Below, in pieces: positions 34,006 through 48,200 of a stretch of DNA of 64,000 bases. Location: positions 33,724,745 through 33,788,744 of the forward strand of contig CM075102.1 of the NCBI GenBank assembly GCA_037576195.1, read 5' to 3'. The notes under the pieces are model-generated. The model had not been told where the DNA came from, searched no databases, and was given only the letters and a program-made list of their open reading frames with translations. This stretch comes from Phytoseiulus persimilis (lineage: Eukaryota; Arthropoda; Arachnida; Mesostigmata; Phytoseiidae). Within the stretch, counting starts at the first letter, position 1. Each line of letters opens with the position of its first letter. A program made the position numbers and the translations under genes.

Positions 34006-37000
34006 CTACCGCCACGATTGAGCGTCCCACATCGAACTCCGGTTAGGCATGGGATTGTGGAGCATCATTGGCGGGCCCCTAGACATGGCGCGTTGGTACG
34101 GATCCGGCGTTCGGCCCCTCAACGTCATAGCAGCAGGTGTCCGGCAGGTGCACGGCGCGGAAGGAGGCCTGACACAGGTGCATTTTGAGGGCAGAGGCAT
34201 CGCAATGTGCGGCGGTCCCCAGTTCGGGGGATAGGGGCTCTCCTCCTCGCGATTGTACCACTTGCATATACAGACACCTATAGCTATGGTCGTCACGATG
34301 ACGACAATGGCAGAAATTATAACGATGATGAGCATGTCAACCTTAGTTAGAAATGGAGGATCCAAGACCACGGTCTTGCGTACCACCAAGTCCTGAACCA
34401 ACGTGGGTGAAGGTTTGTAGGGTTTCTTCAGCAAACTCTCATCTAATTTGAAGACGTCCTCAGACGAAGCCGCGGGCGAGTGGCTCTCACCCCGACCCAA
34501 ATCATTCGAGGAGACATCTGTCGTGACGAAGTCACTATCACAACGCAATTGGCCCTCCTGAAGGTTCACCAGAGGAATTCCCCGCAGTATGAGGGGCGTG
34601 TAGCATCGAAGAGTTCTCGCCTCGGAGAACTTCTCCGGCTTGTTCATTAGAGAATGGTACAGATCCGTGGTGTTGCAGTCGCATTGAAGAGGACTTCCTT
34701 CGAAGGAGGTCACCATGAAATTCGGTCTAGTGTTAATCAGTTGTATGAGCTGAGGGTCTACGTGCATGATCTGGCTGTATTCGGCCGACAGGCGGATCCT
34801 GGAGGAGAGTGGGAGGGGCAGGAACAGCGAAGCGGGTAATGTTCGGATATTCGTGTTGTAGAATATCAGTTCGAGTCTCTCGGAGCGGAGACCAGCCAGC
34901 GACGTCGGCGACAGCTGTTCCAGAGTGTCACCTGCTACGAGGAGCCTCTTCATACGGGGATTGTACAGTTTGTGGAGCTGAGTTCCGAGAGAAGGTGCTT
35001 TTATTTCCACCATGAGTGTCTCTAACGAATTGGAGACATCCATGCAGGAGTAGTCGAGCTCTTTGATTTTCGGGTATCCGAGGACTTCCAAGTTATTGAG
35101 CCGCTTCTGAGAGTTGAACGTCTGACATTCTAGTCGAGTCAAATTGCTGAGGCCGGAGAGCTTCAGAGTTGAAAGTTCGCTGAGGCCAACGAAAGTTTTC
35201 TTGTTGATATCGTGGAGCTGGTTTCCGCTCAGATCAAGGTGCTCCAGTTTTGGCAGAGAAATCTCCACACCGTAAAAGTTGACGATCTTGTTGCCGGCAA
35301 GGTCGAGCTTGATCAGGCCGGCAGCCCTCTTGAACGTGGACTTCGCCAGGCCAGTGATTTCGTTGTCTGAGGCGACGAGCTCTCGGAGGAACGGAGTTTC
35401 CAGATCCGGGATGGCCCGGAGCGAAACGTTACTGATGTGGAGAGTTCTGAGAGACTTGGGCTCTCCGAGAAGAACGTAGTGTGCATCAGAGGTTAGCGGG
35501 TTGTGGGAGAGGTCGATGTGTTTCACATTGACCAGGATGTCGGCGTTCGACGGGATGCTGCGAATCAGGTTCATCGAGAAGTTGGCTCGGTCTATTACGG
35601 AGTACTGCCGTCTCAGCGATGCTTCGGGGAACTCGAAGAACTGGTTCTCCGCAAGATCGATGGCTTCCAGTGCGAAAACGTTGCTCCTCGAGAACGTGTT
35701 CTGAGGTATCGTGTGGAGCTGGTTATCCTTGAGCGATAAGCGCAGTCTCGATAAACCGTTGAAGCACTCGTCAGAGAGGGCTTCGAGTTGATTATGACTC
35801 AAGTCGACGCTGTTCAGAGACGAGCAGTTCGCAAACGGTGTCCCCTCCATACTCTGGATCTGGTTCATGGAAAGATCGAGGTGGCTCAAGCTTCTGAGGG
35901 GTGAGAAAGTCCGGTGTTGGATTACTTGTAGCTGATTCGAGGCGAAGTTGAGGTTCTTCACGTTCGGGAAACTGCGCATGCTGTCGCTCGATAGTTGCGT
36001 GAGCATGTTGTTGCTCAAATTCACATCGGTCAAGGCTAGGTGGATCCCGAAAAGATCGTCTCGTAGCTCCTGGAGCCGGTTGAACGAGAGGTCGATCTTG
36101 CTCAGGCTGAACGGAGAATTCGAGGAAATGTTGAAAGCCCGCAATCGATTGTAAGAGAGATTGAGTTTTCGCAGCTTTTTAACGTTGAGCTTCGCGTCGG
36201 TCAAATAGTTTCCGCTCAGGTTGAGTTCCTCGACATTCTCGACGTTGATGCTTCTTCCGAAGGCTTCGAGCCCATTGTTGGCGAGATTCAAATACTTGGC
36301 TTGGAATGCGGCCCCGAACGTGTTGTCGAAAATTATGGAGATTTGGCAGCCGCTGATGTCCAGGTGTTCCAACTCGGTGAGGTGCTCGATCCAGACGGGA
36401 TCGATCTTGCTGAACAAGTTCTTCGCCAGAACGAGTCTTCTTAGTTTCGTCGCGGTCGCGAACATTTTCGAATGCAAGTTCACCAGCTGGTTACCGCTGA
36501 TGTCGAGAACTTCAATTGCGCTCAAGTTGAGCATGGGCATGTAGTTTATCTGGTTCTCTCCGATGTCCAAATGTTTGAGAGAATCCTCGAGTCCCGCATA
36601 GCTCGACGGCGTGAACTTCTTCAGGTTATTCCCACGCAGTCGCAGCACTTTCAGGCCCGACATTTCCCGGAATGTCCCCTCGGGAATCTCAGTCAGGAGA
36701 TTGTTGTCCAGCGATAAGTACTGGAGTTTTGTCGCATAACGAAGCAACTCTTCGGAGATCGCAGCGATGCGGTTGAAGTTGAGATGGAGCTTGGTGAGGC
36801 TCTTCAGTTTCAGAAATATTTCTGTTGGGAAAGACAGAAGCTGGTTATCGTTCAAGGACAGCTCTTCGAGGAGCTCCATGTCGGTAACGTGCGATTCCTC
36901 GAATTTCCTGATGATGTTCGCGTCAAGAATCAGAGTCCTCAGCCGAGCAAGTCCTTGGAAGGTGTTCGACTGTATTTGGACGATTTCATTCCACGACAAG

Positions 37001-40000
37001 TTGAGATATTCGAGTTTTGTGAGCTGCGAAAACGGACTGTGGCCCAGGTTCCGTATTTTCGCTTTTGAGATGTCGAGTTTCGTTAGTGATGTGAGTTTTT
37101 TGATGCTCGATGGCACATCTTGGAATAGATTGTTGGAAACGTTCAGAGTGTGCAGATTGTTCAGGCCAGCGAGATGGAGATCGGTTCTGATGTAGTTCGA
37201 CGATAAGTCCAGTGATTCCAAGTTCTCAAGGTGGGATAAGCCTTCAACCTCTACAGATGATATGGAGTTGTTCGCGAGACTCAGCGTTGCGAGGTTCTCC
37301 AAATGCGGGAATTCGAAAACGCTCTTGATTCGGTTGGCGCTTAGGTCTATCTCGCGCGCATCTTCGATGAATTTCAGCGCGCTGGATGGCAGGAGTTGAA
37401 GTTCATTCTCACTCAAGTCCAATTTCTGCAAGAGAGAACAAAGGAGATCAGATCATCGACTCAGAGGCTCACCGCTGACGTGGCTTCGATATATATTTTC
37501 CGCGAGACCAAACCTTAGATTTTTGGATGGTTCTTTAAGCTCGCGCTTCCGAATCGATAAGACTCGGAGCTGGGTTAGGATTCCCTGGCTGTGAAGGTTT
37601 CTCGCTCGAAACCCTCGGCGGGATCCACTTCCGAAAAAGCCGATACATCCGCAATCAAGAGACGGATCAGCAAGCGGTGGAAGACGAAGAATGGCTTGTT
37701 TGCATCTTGAATCCGGCTTTGTATCAATTTCCCATCCGCGGCGAGAAGCAGACACCACTCCTGACCCCGATCTGTACGCACGCCAATGACGGAAACATCA
37801 ATCACGCGAACTAGTCAAGATTTCGACGAACTGCAATCTCGGGAGTAGCTTCCCAAAGCGGAATTCTGAACAAACGAAATCGTTTCCCTGCTTCCGCACC
37901 CTCGTAGACCAGATTGAAGTCGAAGGGAAGAGAAGATCCGCAACACTGTCCACAAATCCGCACGAAATTGCTCCAAACGATATCGCTCAGCGTAACGAGA
38001 GACGAAGAGTTCCGAGGGGGGAGTCCGCGAAAGAATCCAGCAGAAATTCTTCCTCTGGAATTCTCGGAGGAATCCCTAGAACGGACAGCCCTTCCCGGTT
38101 CAATGCCGGCGACTGATATTCTGCTCAGGGTTGGAGCTCGGCGTTTTACGGAAAAAAATAGCCAGAACGACGCGTCGGTCTTTCGTTGGCTCAAAACAAG
38201 GCTCCTGTTGTTTCTGGCGAGGCTTACCGCTGACAAAGTGATTTCACGGGTCACCCTACCTTGTTACACTTCGCGAAGTCATCGCGTCCGTGGAATGCTT
38301 GCCGCATGAATCCAGAATGAGTCGCGGATGACTTTGGATGGAAGAGGTTTCGACATAACCGAGAAACTTCCCTCTGACTGGGGCTTCGTAAGAGTCAAAC
38401 TTAGTGTCGAGCCTGCTCAACATTCTCCACCCGCGGGCAAATCACTCTACTAGCCGAAACCGGGGCTGAATCTATCACCGAACTACTCCACGGATCAAAT
38501 TGGGAACTCGAAAAAATCCAGGGTGACCATAAACGGTCTGCATTCTTCGTATGCTCGACATAGGCTATCCATTGAACGTTCCACAGTAGGGCTCGACTGA
38601 TATTCAGCGACCAGTTCAAGGAGGAATCTTGGTTTCGAGTGGGAAAACGAAGTGGTGAACTCTCCTTGTGAGCCCCACGAGATGCGCGGTGATCTGTTCC
38701 GAAAATGCAGTGCCACGTTCTGAAAACACGTCGGATATACAGGCACAATCACTGCCAGGCATCTGACGAGATCAGTTTGAAGGAACACTCCACAACAAAC
38801 CCGACCCGCGATAAACTTTCAGACTCAATTGAAATCCCGCCGAAGATGAAAGGCGAGTGAAGACGCCGGGACGATTTCCACAGCGATCAAAACTCAGGCG
38901 AAAATTCAGACTGTGATCTGTGTATGATCGTTATCGGCGACAGATGGAACCGAAGCATTCTCACGCGTCAAGAGTTTGACCATTATTTCGAAATTTCCCG
39001 TTTTGAGTCGAACAGATCATGAACAAGATAGTTCCCATGGCGCGGGTACCTCGATTTAGATGCTAAAAGCCCGCTTCTGTTCTCGCAACCGCTTTTGGAC
39101 ACTTCTCAGTGTTCCGCAGTGATCGACCGCTCGTTCGATAAAAGTTTGTTTAGTCTGTTGCCTTGGTCGTAGCACATTTGACCAGGGCGCTTATCGTGCT
39201 TGTCGGAATTTTTCGCGAACTACCAATGAACCTCAGCGACGACGATTATCGAAATTCATGCGATGTAGAAGTCGATTATTCCGCCAAAATGAACGAAGGC
39301 TGGTCCTAGTGGCGAGTGGTCAGCTACACTCGACCAGCTCCCCTGTCAGAGAATGTAGGCTGATCATAAATTCACAGTCAAATGTTTGAAATGGGTAAAG
39401 TGATAGAGCGCCGTAAATGTTCACATATCTCAAGGGGAAAAGAGGAGAAACGCTAGCCGCTCGAACAACTTCTAGCGTCGATGGATTCTTTCGGTGACCC
39501 GGTGGCTAATTTCGGACACAAGGAACTCGCTCGGGTCAGTTCACCGGCTCGGCGGCGGCGATGACGGCGGTGACGGCGGTGCCGTCTTCTTGTAGTGTTC
39601 GTTAATGCATTAGTCAGAATCGGAGAAATATTTCGCTTCGCCTTCTTCATGTGGCGACCGCCGGAGCGAGTGGGAAAATAGGGACAACGGAGGAAGATTC
39701 GCCGGTGAAATAACGACCCGACCTCTTCGAACGGATTGATCAGCGATTTCCGCTGCGTAACTGCTGCGCAGTGAGCCGTGGGTTATGGCTAGCTTGGGTG
39801 GAAATGTTCGCGAGATATGGCGATTCCGGTCGCTTCTTTACTGTTCCTACAAAGAACTGCTGAATGACTCTTTCATCCTTTAAAGGACTCGGAATCAGGA
39901 CTCGACCACACTGCGCGACACTACTCTGAAACCGTTTCGGTCACCGCATGAATGAGAATCGCGGAAGACTCGTCAACGGACAAGACAACATCTCACGCTG

Positions 40001-43000
40001 AGTTTCTCAGTTCTCACTTCTTGTCGTGAAGCTCCCGACTGTTCTTGTTCCCCTCGGATTGGGGAATCTGATCTTGGGGAATTGTCAGCGCAAAGAAGGT
40101 GAGAAAGCGATCGCAAAGAAACGAAAGATGTGAATATAAAAAAAACAGACCAATAAAGACTTCAGTGAAAAACGACGGCGGCGGCTAGGCTTACGCAACG
40201 GCAAGCAAGCCAACTCGCGTCTCTAGTCTTAAGGATAAAGTTCTTCCAATTGCCGAAAAAAAGTCATCACACGAGAGTCAGCGCGTTTGAGACGAAGCCT
40301 TCGCTCCCAACGCGATTTCAAGGAAAATGGAAAATCGCGGGCGAACGAGCGGGCGGGCGGACGGGTGATCGCGCGGGTAGCAATGCCCATCGCTCTTCGT
40401 GGAGCAAAAGTTTGACATGTTACATATTCTAGCAACGTCGCCGGTAAGGCCCACGTTCCTCCATTGTGTGTTTTGGTGGTTTTCGCAGTCGAGAGAAAGC
40501 TCAGAGGTGCTGGATCCGAAACCCGATCGATGGGCCAATCGTTCACCTCGGACAGACCACTTCAAGGATGAACGACGAGATCCGGCGGGATGTTGAGAGC
40601 CACGACCGGGTCATCGCAAACTCGCGGGAATGCCAACTGAGGTCCGTCAACATTGTTCCACCAGCCCTCCAGCGCAATAGATTCATCCAGGCGTATGCAT
40701 TCCGTCCTCATCCCTCTCATCATTCCTGGAGTTGAGCAAGGATGATTGTTCGGTTCGTTCTCACCTTTAGGTTCTTGAGCCCTCTGAAAGTGTTGTCGCC
40801 GATGGCCTTCAACTGGTTGTCCTTCAAACTGAGGTATTTCAGATTGGTCAGCTTGTGGAACTCTTTCGAGCCGAACACTGGGTTCAGCTGATCCCCCAGA
40901 AGATTGTGAGAAAGTTCCAAGTGCTCGAGGGTGTCTTCGATGCCATCAAACACCTACAACGAACCAATGAGTTTTTGCTTGTGGCTGTCAATGTCAATGG
41001 CCAGCTTGTGCCTTCCCGTCTGGTTTTGAAGAGAAGCACAAACTCACCCAAACAAGCTTCAGTGATATAAATTCATATTGGAACCCAGTTCTTAGGGATG
41101 CACTGGGCCAACAGGTCGGCTAACTAACCTTATCCGTGATCCGCCTCAATAGATTGGACGAGAAATCAAGTTTCTGGAGAGGAATGTCGCTCGCGGTGAA
41201 GAGTTGCGACTCCAAATCTTGCAGACCTGAAGAAAAAGTCGTTCTGAGAAACCTACCCTCGAAGTGAAGACCATGTCGATCGGAACGTACTTTCTGCTGC
41301 GGGGGTTTCCGGTTTTATGTTTCGCGCGTGTGTGTGTGCGTGCGGGCGACACACACACACACACACACTTGAGCGGGCGCGCGTGCGTGCAAAGCAGCGA
41401 ACAGAAGCGAACTTAACGTGTTCCGCGTATTCGGCTAACAACGGATTCGAAATAAAAGAAAAATCTTTGACCCCCGTGACAACGGAGAGCTGCTGGCCGG
41501 CTTATCGGCTAGGGAGGTGGTCGACAGCCGGGCTGGGATGTCTGGCTTCAGACGCATTTAAAAGACAATTCCGCGGGAGGATTCGAAGAATGGAACGCGT
41601 TCGATACATCTTCCAGTCGCAGAGAATACCGAGAACCCGCAACGCCGGTCGCGAACTCTGGGTTCCTTGATGAAAGAAGCAAGAATCGCTTCGAAGATTG
41701 CTTTTGTGTCTAGGTTCAGCTGGGAATATCTATCGGTCAGTGAGTCAAGCAGAGGATCGATCATCCGGTGAACTACGCGTTTCTTCCTCGTTATTCCCGC
41801 GCGCTTCCGTCCGTTGTTCTTCCGTTTGTGATGGATAGGCATCGGAACATCATTTGATTTGGACATCCAAGGGAAGAAGTCAACTACACTCACAGATTTG
41901 TCTTCACGAATACAATCATGGAAGATTTCCACATTCTAATTCGGAGCGAGCTAATGACCGACACACGGTCTGACGGAGATCGCCGAGCGGAGCCCTGGCT
42001 CATCCAGAGCATAACGGCTATTCTTAAAGGATTCGTTCGGGTCCGCCTCTCTCAGTTCATGTTTGTCCGTCCGTCTTTTGTTTGCTCGCCGTTCATTTAT
42101 CCGTTCGAATGAACGGCAGTGAACTTGATGTCTCCAGCAGCTCGCAGGGACCCTCAGACCGCTTGAGATATCGACAGGACGGATCGTGGGCGTTGTATCA
42201 TCTCCAGTGAAGGCTCTGGGCTCATCCAGTCGGAAGTGGCGTCGGCCGACAAGACCACCGTTCTTGGCTCGTTGCGATTATGGCCGCTTTGAAAACCCGA
42301 GCAGAGCTGATTTCATCCGCTAGTTCGAAGACTGCGCGGATGACGTGATCTTGCTCGAAACGATTCCCAATTGAGAGTCACGAAGAACTTATTCACACGC
42401 GTTCGAATGGATATCGTTATATTGCTGTTCCGTGATATCCGAAAGTCATTCTGACCGCAGTTGGACCCAGAATAGTTCCGTTCTGACTCGGACCGATACC
42501 ACCAGGTTCTCTAGTGACTCGATGCGATGCTGGGAAAGAGAGCCTTCCGTCCTGGACGTCACAGCGGGTCCTGCACGAAGAATTCGCTCAAAGCGTTGTG
42601 GGCAAATATGAACGGAAGCTAAGGTTGGCTGATGACGCTCGCCTAAGATGGAGATAGGAAGGAGCTCGAGTCGTTATGCAAAAACAGCCACAACAATCGA
42701 GGAGGAAAGAAACAAACGAACGAACAAACAAACTAGCATCTTCCATAGTCATCCCTCTGTCGCAGGAAGACACTTCCCGTGACGACGAGGGGTCCGAGCT
42801 AAAAAGCGCCGCCGAACTGTCCAATGGAAGCGGAACATCGTCGACGATTATTAACCGACATCTAGACGAAACATCGGAAAAGCCTCTGCTCAGTTTCCAA
42901 ACGAAGCATTCCATCCCATTTGCTCTATGTAATTGTAGCGGCACTTTTCGCCGCAACCACGATGCGCGTCCACCCCCATGTGGTACGCGGCCGGTTGCAG

Positions 43001-45264
43001 GCCGACGAACGTTGGCGGTGGAACGTTAACTGACGGCTCCAATGGGTATAATACGCGAGATAGATCCGCGGATCGACTTCACGAGAACTTTCCCGCTGGC
43101 ACAGTCGCGGGGGACGCTGGTACTGTCTGCCCTTGCCCAAGTCAAGCTGCTGATCGCTCATCGAGGCTGTCAAAAGTGCCTCAAACTTCAATGGTACCTC
43201 GACGCGATAATCGGTGGGATACTTCTTTTCTCCTCGCTTAGCAGTTGAGCATCTTCCGCGCCCATCTTCGAGTTTATTTCTATAGCATACCGTTTGTTTA
43301 CGACAATCCCCCATTGAAATGCCGGACTCCGTTCTAACGATGGGATTAGCGGACGAGAAACGGAACTCCTCACTCTCGCGGCGGAAGAACCAACGGCACG
43401 AATATCAGATATACACCACAGTCCGAGGAGAATCGTGAATTTTCCCCGAGTGAAACTGGCTCAAGGGGGAGTTTCGAAGAATAAAGAAGAGATGGCATAT
43501 GTGACAAGGAAATACAAGATGATCCTCTGTGGAAGACTTGACCAGGGACTGGGCTGATCATCACCACGGAACAACATCAGTTCCAGCCGCGCTTGCAATG
43601 GCCGTGCCTCAATTGTCAATGCAGAGCTTCCCTGAACTGGTTTCGCACAGGCCGAACTCCAAAGGCTCGGCGCCGCCGGGTCAGAGACAACTTCGGGATT
43701 CATGTTGTGTCGTTTGCCGGCGACAGTTGCCAGAAGCATTGTTTTCGCTCAAGTTCCCTGAACATTCGTCTGTTCTATTCTAATTGCGAGGTGACGATCA
43801 TCCACGGGGAAGAATGGTCAGAACTTGCTTTCGCCGAAGCCCTGCACGACTTTCGTGGCTGCCCGAGCGAGCCCGGGGCCCAGAACGAACGAAAACAAAG
43901 AAGTGGGGACGACGACCAAGACCCGGAACTCTGCTGTCGTCACCGGTGCTTCTGCTGCTGTCCATCTTTTGAAGTCACAGAAACACTCCGGGATGGGTTG
44001 CTCCAACACTTCGACATCCGATCGTTTCCGAAGGTCGGCTGAACGGAGTACAGGTTCGCAGCTCAGTACGCTGAAGTACTCGAAGAGATGTGAGATGAAT
44101 AGAGTGAGCGATTCGGTCGAAGGTCGATCCGGAGCGCTGCGAAGCGTATCTTTTCACTCGGGCATGTTCGATTCCATGAATCGAGTACATAACAATGAAC
44201 CGCCCGTTTGGATTGTAGCGTGGAACGCCAATCAGTCTCCTACACAATGCGTCCGATTTCAAATGGCTGGCTCTCAGTCAACAGCAACGAGCGAAGAAAC
44301 GGAAAGTCTGACACAATTTAGCGCTTCTAGCGATTTCTGAAGTACACTTAAGGCGCGCGAGTGTGTTGCGACGCGCGAGTGTGTTGCGACGCGCGAGTGA
44401 CTGGCTCACTGCTTCTTTCGCTGTTGATACGATGTCCGAGTGAATGACTCTGTCGCGAAAATGAGCGATTGTTCAAAAATGGAGAAGATGGAGCGCCATC
44501 ATTCTTCTTGCTCTTCGGAGGAAAGAGAGGTTCCTCTCGGGGAATCCATCTCGGACAAAAAAAAAAACGATTCCCTGCATGAATCCACTTGGAAATCGTA
44601 GCCGAGTTCAGGCCATTGCTCGCATGAAGAACCCGATAATCGCCTCAGGCCCCCACCTCACGACTCTAAGGGATGATCGAAAACAGAGAGAACAATGACG
44701 ATTCCCTCTCGGATATTGTATGAAGTAACGGTTGTCGGCAAATCGATAGCGATCCGATCCCCGGAAACACCGTTAAACACCCGTTTCCATGAGGTCCCGT
44801 CCCCGTGAACGTTGAATTTCGTGTGCTCGACAACGAAACTCCGACACGGGCTGTGTGATTATTTCCGATCGTGATTATGGAGAACAGGACTCCGCAGAAA
44901 ACCAATGTGTGCTGAACGGGATTCCCGGGCCACAGATAATTAATTTCGTTCGGACCTGGCGTTCAGCGTTCCACTTTGAGCGCAGCTCCTCGTGCCCCCT
45001 CCCCCGTTCGGCGGGAAAGCTCGTTTGTGTTAATGACAGGTTTGGTAACTTACCAGCGTTGTTTTGGGAGTATTCAATGATATTCTGTCGGAACGGAAGA
45101 ACGACGAACGTTCCGAAAAACGATTTCCCATTGCAGTCGATCCGGGTCGCGTTGGCTTGGGTGTCCTGAGTGCAAGAACAGAACTCCTTGAAATCCGGGA
45201 ACAGCTCTCTGCACGGGAGCGCCGCGCACGACGGTATCAAGACCACGAGGATCCAGCAAATCAT
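34006..45264 (-). CDS. chp: Chaoptin-like leucine-rich-repeat membrane protein
   Basis: Chaoptin is a cell-surface LRR adhesion protein of arthropod photoreceptors. Four exons in phase: 45264-45054, 41226-41129, 40953-40765 and 37425-34006, with donors GTAAGT, GTTAGT and GTGAGA and good acceptors; about 1,305 residues. Start: MICWILVVLIPSCAALPC, a signal peptide, then a Cys-rich LRR cap (CRELF..FCSC..IDCNG). The body is an almost unbroken run of 24-residue LRRs (LxxLxLSxNxL), well over thirty. A C-terminal LRR cap (LQCDCNTTDL.. CYTP.. LRCD) is followed by a transmembrane helix (MLIIVIISAIVVIVTTIAIG) and a cytoplasmic tail of about 83 residues rich in Pro and Cys pairs (CTC.. CTC). The 3.4-kb last exon has no frame break. 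Fly chaoptin is lipid-anchored, so the helix and tail are a difference. No TIR domain, so it is not a Toll receptor. Confidence 0.9.
37426..40764 (-). other. Third intron of the chaoptin-like gene
   Basis: Holds nothing coding that I can support. A GGC/GAC triplet run (GGCGGCGGCGATGACGGCGGTGACGGCGG) lies at 39549-39580. Confidence 0.6.
41326..41393. repeat. GT/AC microsatellite able to form a hairpin
   Basis: GCGCGTGTGTGTGTGCGTGC is followed after a short GGGCG spacer by nine CA dinucleotides and then GCGCGCGTGCGTGC. The GT arm can pair with the AC arm, giving a hairpin of about 8-9 bp with a short loop, or Z-DNA. It lies about 100 bp from exon 2 of the chaoptin-like gene. Confidence 0.8.
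44355..44399. repeat. Short tandem repeat, 18-bp unit x 2.5
   Basis: GCGCGAGTGTGTTGCGAC occurs at 44355 and 44373, with a partial third copy from 44391. Confidence 0.85.
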
Positions 45265-48200
45265 TGTGATCGGTGGCCACCTGCAATTTTCAAAGAAAGG
45301 TTTTATTTTAACTACGGAATGATGCGATGTTCCACCACGATCGGCGCTGCGTCAGCATTAGCCTTCTTCCACCCGTATAAACAAGACCGGCACTTTATAA
45401 TCCACAAAACAAGAAAGATGTGGAAAACGCTGAATCGCTCCGATTAAGAGAAAATGGATCCGTATCGGCGACCGGCGGCGGCCGCGAAATCCCTCCTCGT
45501 GCGTCTCCATGCCCTACCACTATGGATGCTCGTATCGACATTCGTCGGGTGGGAACTTGAGCGCTCGCGGGACGCTGTTACCGGTTCAGCATCATTTTGA
45601 TTACGGCAGAGCTGATGATGATCTTGCTCATGGTCATGACAGCGTTGATGATGGTTTCCATTGTTATTACGGATCTGTATTTGCTGATTCTGCGATGTGA
45701 GGGCTGGCGCGTGAAGAGCCAATGAAAAGAGAATTTACGCATGCGACTGAAGTTGCGTGTTATACTTCCCTCAGCGTCGCTCCGCGTGCGCACGAAGCGA
45801 TAAATATATTTACAAAACGGAATGGGGTCCCCCGTGAGAATCGCCACTGCCGTATCGTCCACCAGTAGTTCTCATTTGAAACAAGTTTCTCAAGTGGCAC
45901 CCGATCGACGGCGGCGGCAGCATCAACAGCTGCATGCTCTGAATGAGAAAAATAGAACTTGACAATCATCGGTGGGCTTTGCTGGCAAATATGAAAGCGG
46001 TCATATCAATGGAAGGTATCAATGGATCCATCTATCGATCCGCCGTGAGATTGAGTTGGCGAACGGAGCTGCGATTGATCGGTCTGCTGCTCGGCAGACG
46101 ATGCGTCGAATGATAGCTGCGTCACAATGCCGATTGACCCAGATCGGTTGGAACGTGCGCGAAATAACGGTCTCTAGCGCACACTTAAACATTCATTCGG
46201 GATCTGGAGCGCACTTTCAAATAGTCGTGCTCAGTGAGGAGTTCACTCAGAGAGCCGCGCAGCCGACTTCTAGCTCGAAATCTAGCCCGGATGAGCCGGA
46301 CAGCGCGTGGCAACGCGCTGCCCCCGTGGGCGCTGACGAGCCAGGGCAGTACCGAAGTTGAAAGTTGACGGATTGAGAAGAAAGAACACTTGTCTGCACA
46401 GCCGATGACAGAAGCCGGCGCCACCTGTGAAGGCCTTTGGATTGAACAATGCAACCGAGGTCAAGTGCTTTCCAGAATAAAAAACTAGAAAAACCACAGA
46501 AGCTCCGTGGCGGTCTGCTGGGTTACGCAAGCTACTTACAATACGTTATTTGCCTAATTAACTCGGATCATCCGTTCTCTGGATGCTTCTTGAGACCTTG
46601 AGGAACAAAACACGGTGACGGGAACGCAAGGATTCGCGCTTCTCCACCGATAGGTTGATCGATGAGCGGTGAGGCGCCCTTCAGTCATCGAATGGTTCGT
46701 TGAGAGCTTCCGACTGGAGCTGCTTCTAGCGGAGGACTTCAGAAATTCTCGAACTCATGGCTGTGTCATCGAATGAGGCAGGGAAACCGATATCGAGCCA
46801 ACGATGGGAAGCAGAGGGACGATGCTCTCTGTTGGAACCCTCATGATGGGTCGAACTGCTTCACGGTGCGTTCTTGCGCGGGATCGAGGGAGAGGGCGCG
46901 TATTTTTCGGTGTGGGGCGAGATTCAGAGGAAAAAGATGGAAAAATACGGGTGATCGGTTCGACGTGGAAACTTCGGGGAGGAAGACAATCACTGCGGCA
47001 CCCGTTAACCAGCCTGCCTGTCTGACGGAAGAATTTTTCACGCATCGTCTCGGGCGTTTCCTCATCGATACAGTTCTCTTTGCGTTCTCATGCGGCGACG
47101 GGTACGGCATGGAAAGCGTGAAACCTATTGTGGCATTCTTTCTCTGACGGAAGCCATCGTTGTAGCCGCGACACTCGAACTCGTACCATTCAGTGGGGAG
47201 CTCCACATCTCACGATGTGGAACCTGAGAAAGAGCGAATTCATAACAACAAGCGACTTCAGGGCACAACGGAGTCAGTGGATGAGGTGGATGGACGGACC
47301 CGCTCGTCTTCAAACCACTTTTCAGGAACTGTGAACGACCTCAGGGTCAAATCTCAGATTGTCGAGCGCTTTCTACGCCGACAGATCCGGACAACGGATA
47401 AGCTCCCAGTGACAGTTTCCGGAATTAGGGATTGTTCCCACGCAATCTTCTCCGAGAAATTTGCTCTGAAACTTCTCGCGCGACGATTCCGCTGCCCTGG
47501 AGGCGGGATATCACTCTCAGGAGTGGAATTTTCCGTTTTGTTCAAGCGAGCAATATCCGCCAATCTGGAGTTATTGTCTGAACGATTCCCCACCCAAAAC
47601 CAAGCTGCAATAAAAGCTGCGTTCGCGGGGATGCGGTCGGATTGGGAGCTGATTCGACGCAACCGAATACCCAGTGAAGTGGGTCATCGGCGCGAACGAC
47701 GATTGTCTCTATTCATCAGTGTCGGAACGACAAGACTTCGGCGAGTTACAGTTGGAATGACTTTTGCTCGGACTCTCACAGCTCGCTTAGTGCCAACTCA
47801 TTGGCAATGACATTGACTGAAATGCTAGCATGAGCGATTGTCATTGAATGTAAATTCAAAGCTGTGTATGCAGCTTGGCTATGGACCGCCAAGGGAGCGG
47901 CAACGTCACGAACTCCTTGTCGTCATTACGGTTCAACGGTGAGGGGCCTGGTCGGAACACAACGGCCCGGGAAGCACGCGATATGCATTCATCCACTATT
48001 CCACTTTGTGGCGTTCGCGAAGTCACCGCTTTCCGCCTTTCCGTTCGCTCACTCCGCAGGAGCTGTTGCTGAACGCCACTCTATCGACTAAGAGGCCAAG
48101 GATGAGCTTTCAACGAACTACATTCTAATTACTGCTTGGAGCGAATTGCGGGCAGTTGATTAGTTGTTAACACTGCTCCAAAAAACCTGAGCTTTTTTTT

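Larger units (their letters stand above)
41227..45053 (-). other. First intron of the chaoptin-like gene
   Basis: Frames in it are short or overlap on both strands. Contains the GT/AC hairpin microsatellite at 41327-41370, an (AAAC/GAAC)n run near 42711-42735 and the 18-bp repeat at 44355. A first intron of 3.8 kb after the signal-peptide exon is a usual place for enhancers; none is identified. Confidence 0.6.

Noticed and set aside
34006-45264. Toll-like receptor reading of the LRR gene
   Set aside because: The intracellular part is only about 83 residues and has no TIR domain; length and repeat pattern fit chaoptin.
47193-47810. 205-codon open frame on +
   Set aside because: No domain, no signal peptide, no splice signals, and comparable frames on the other strand; codon pattern not convincing.
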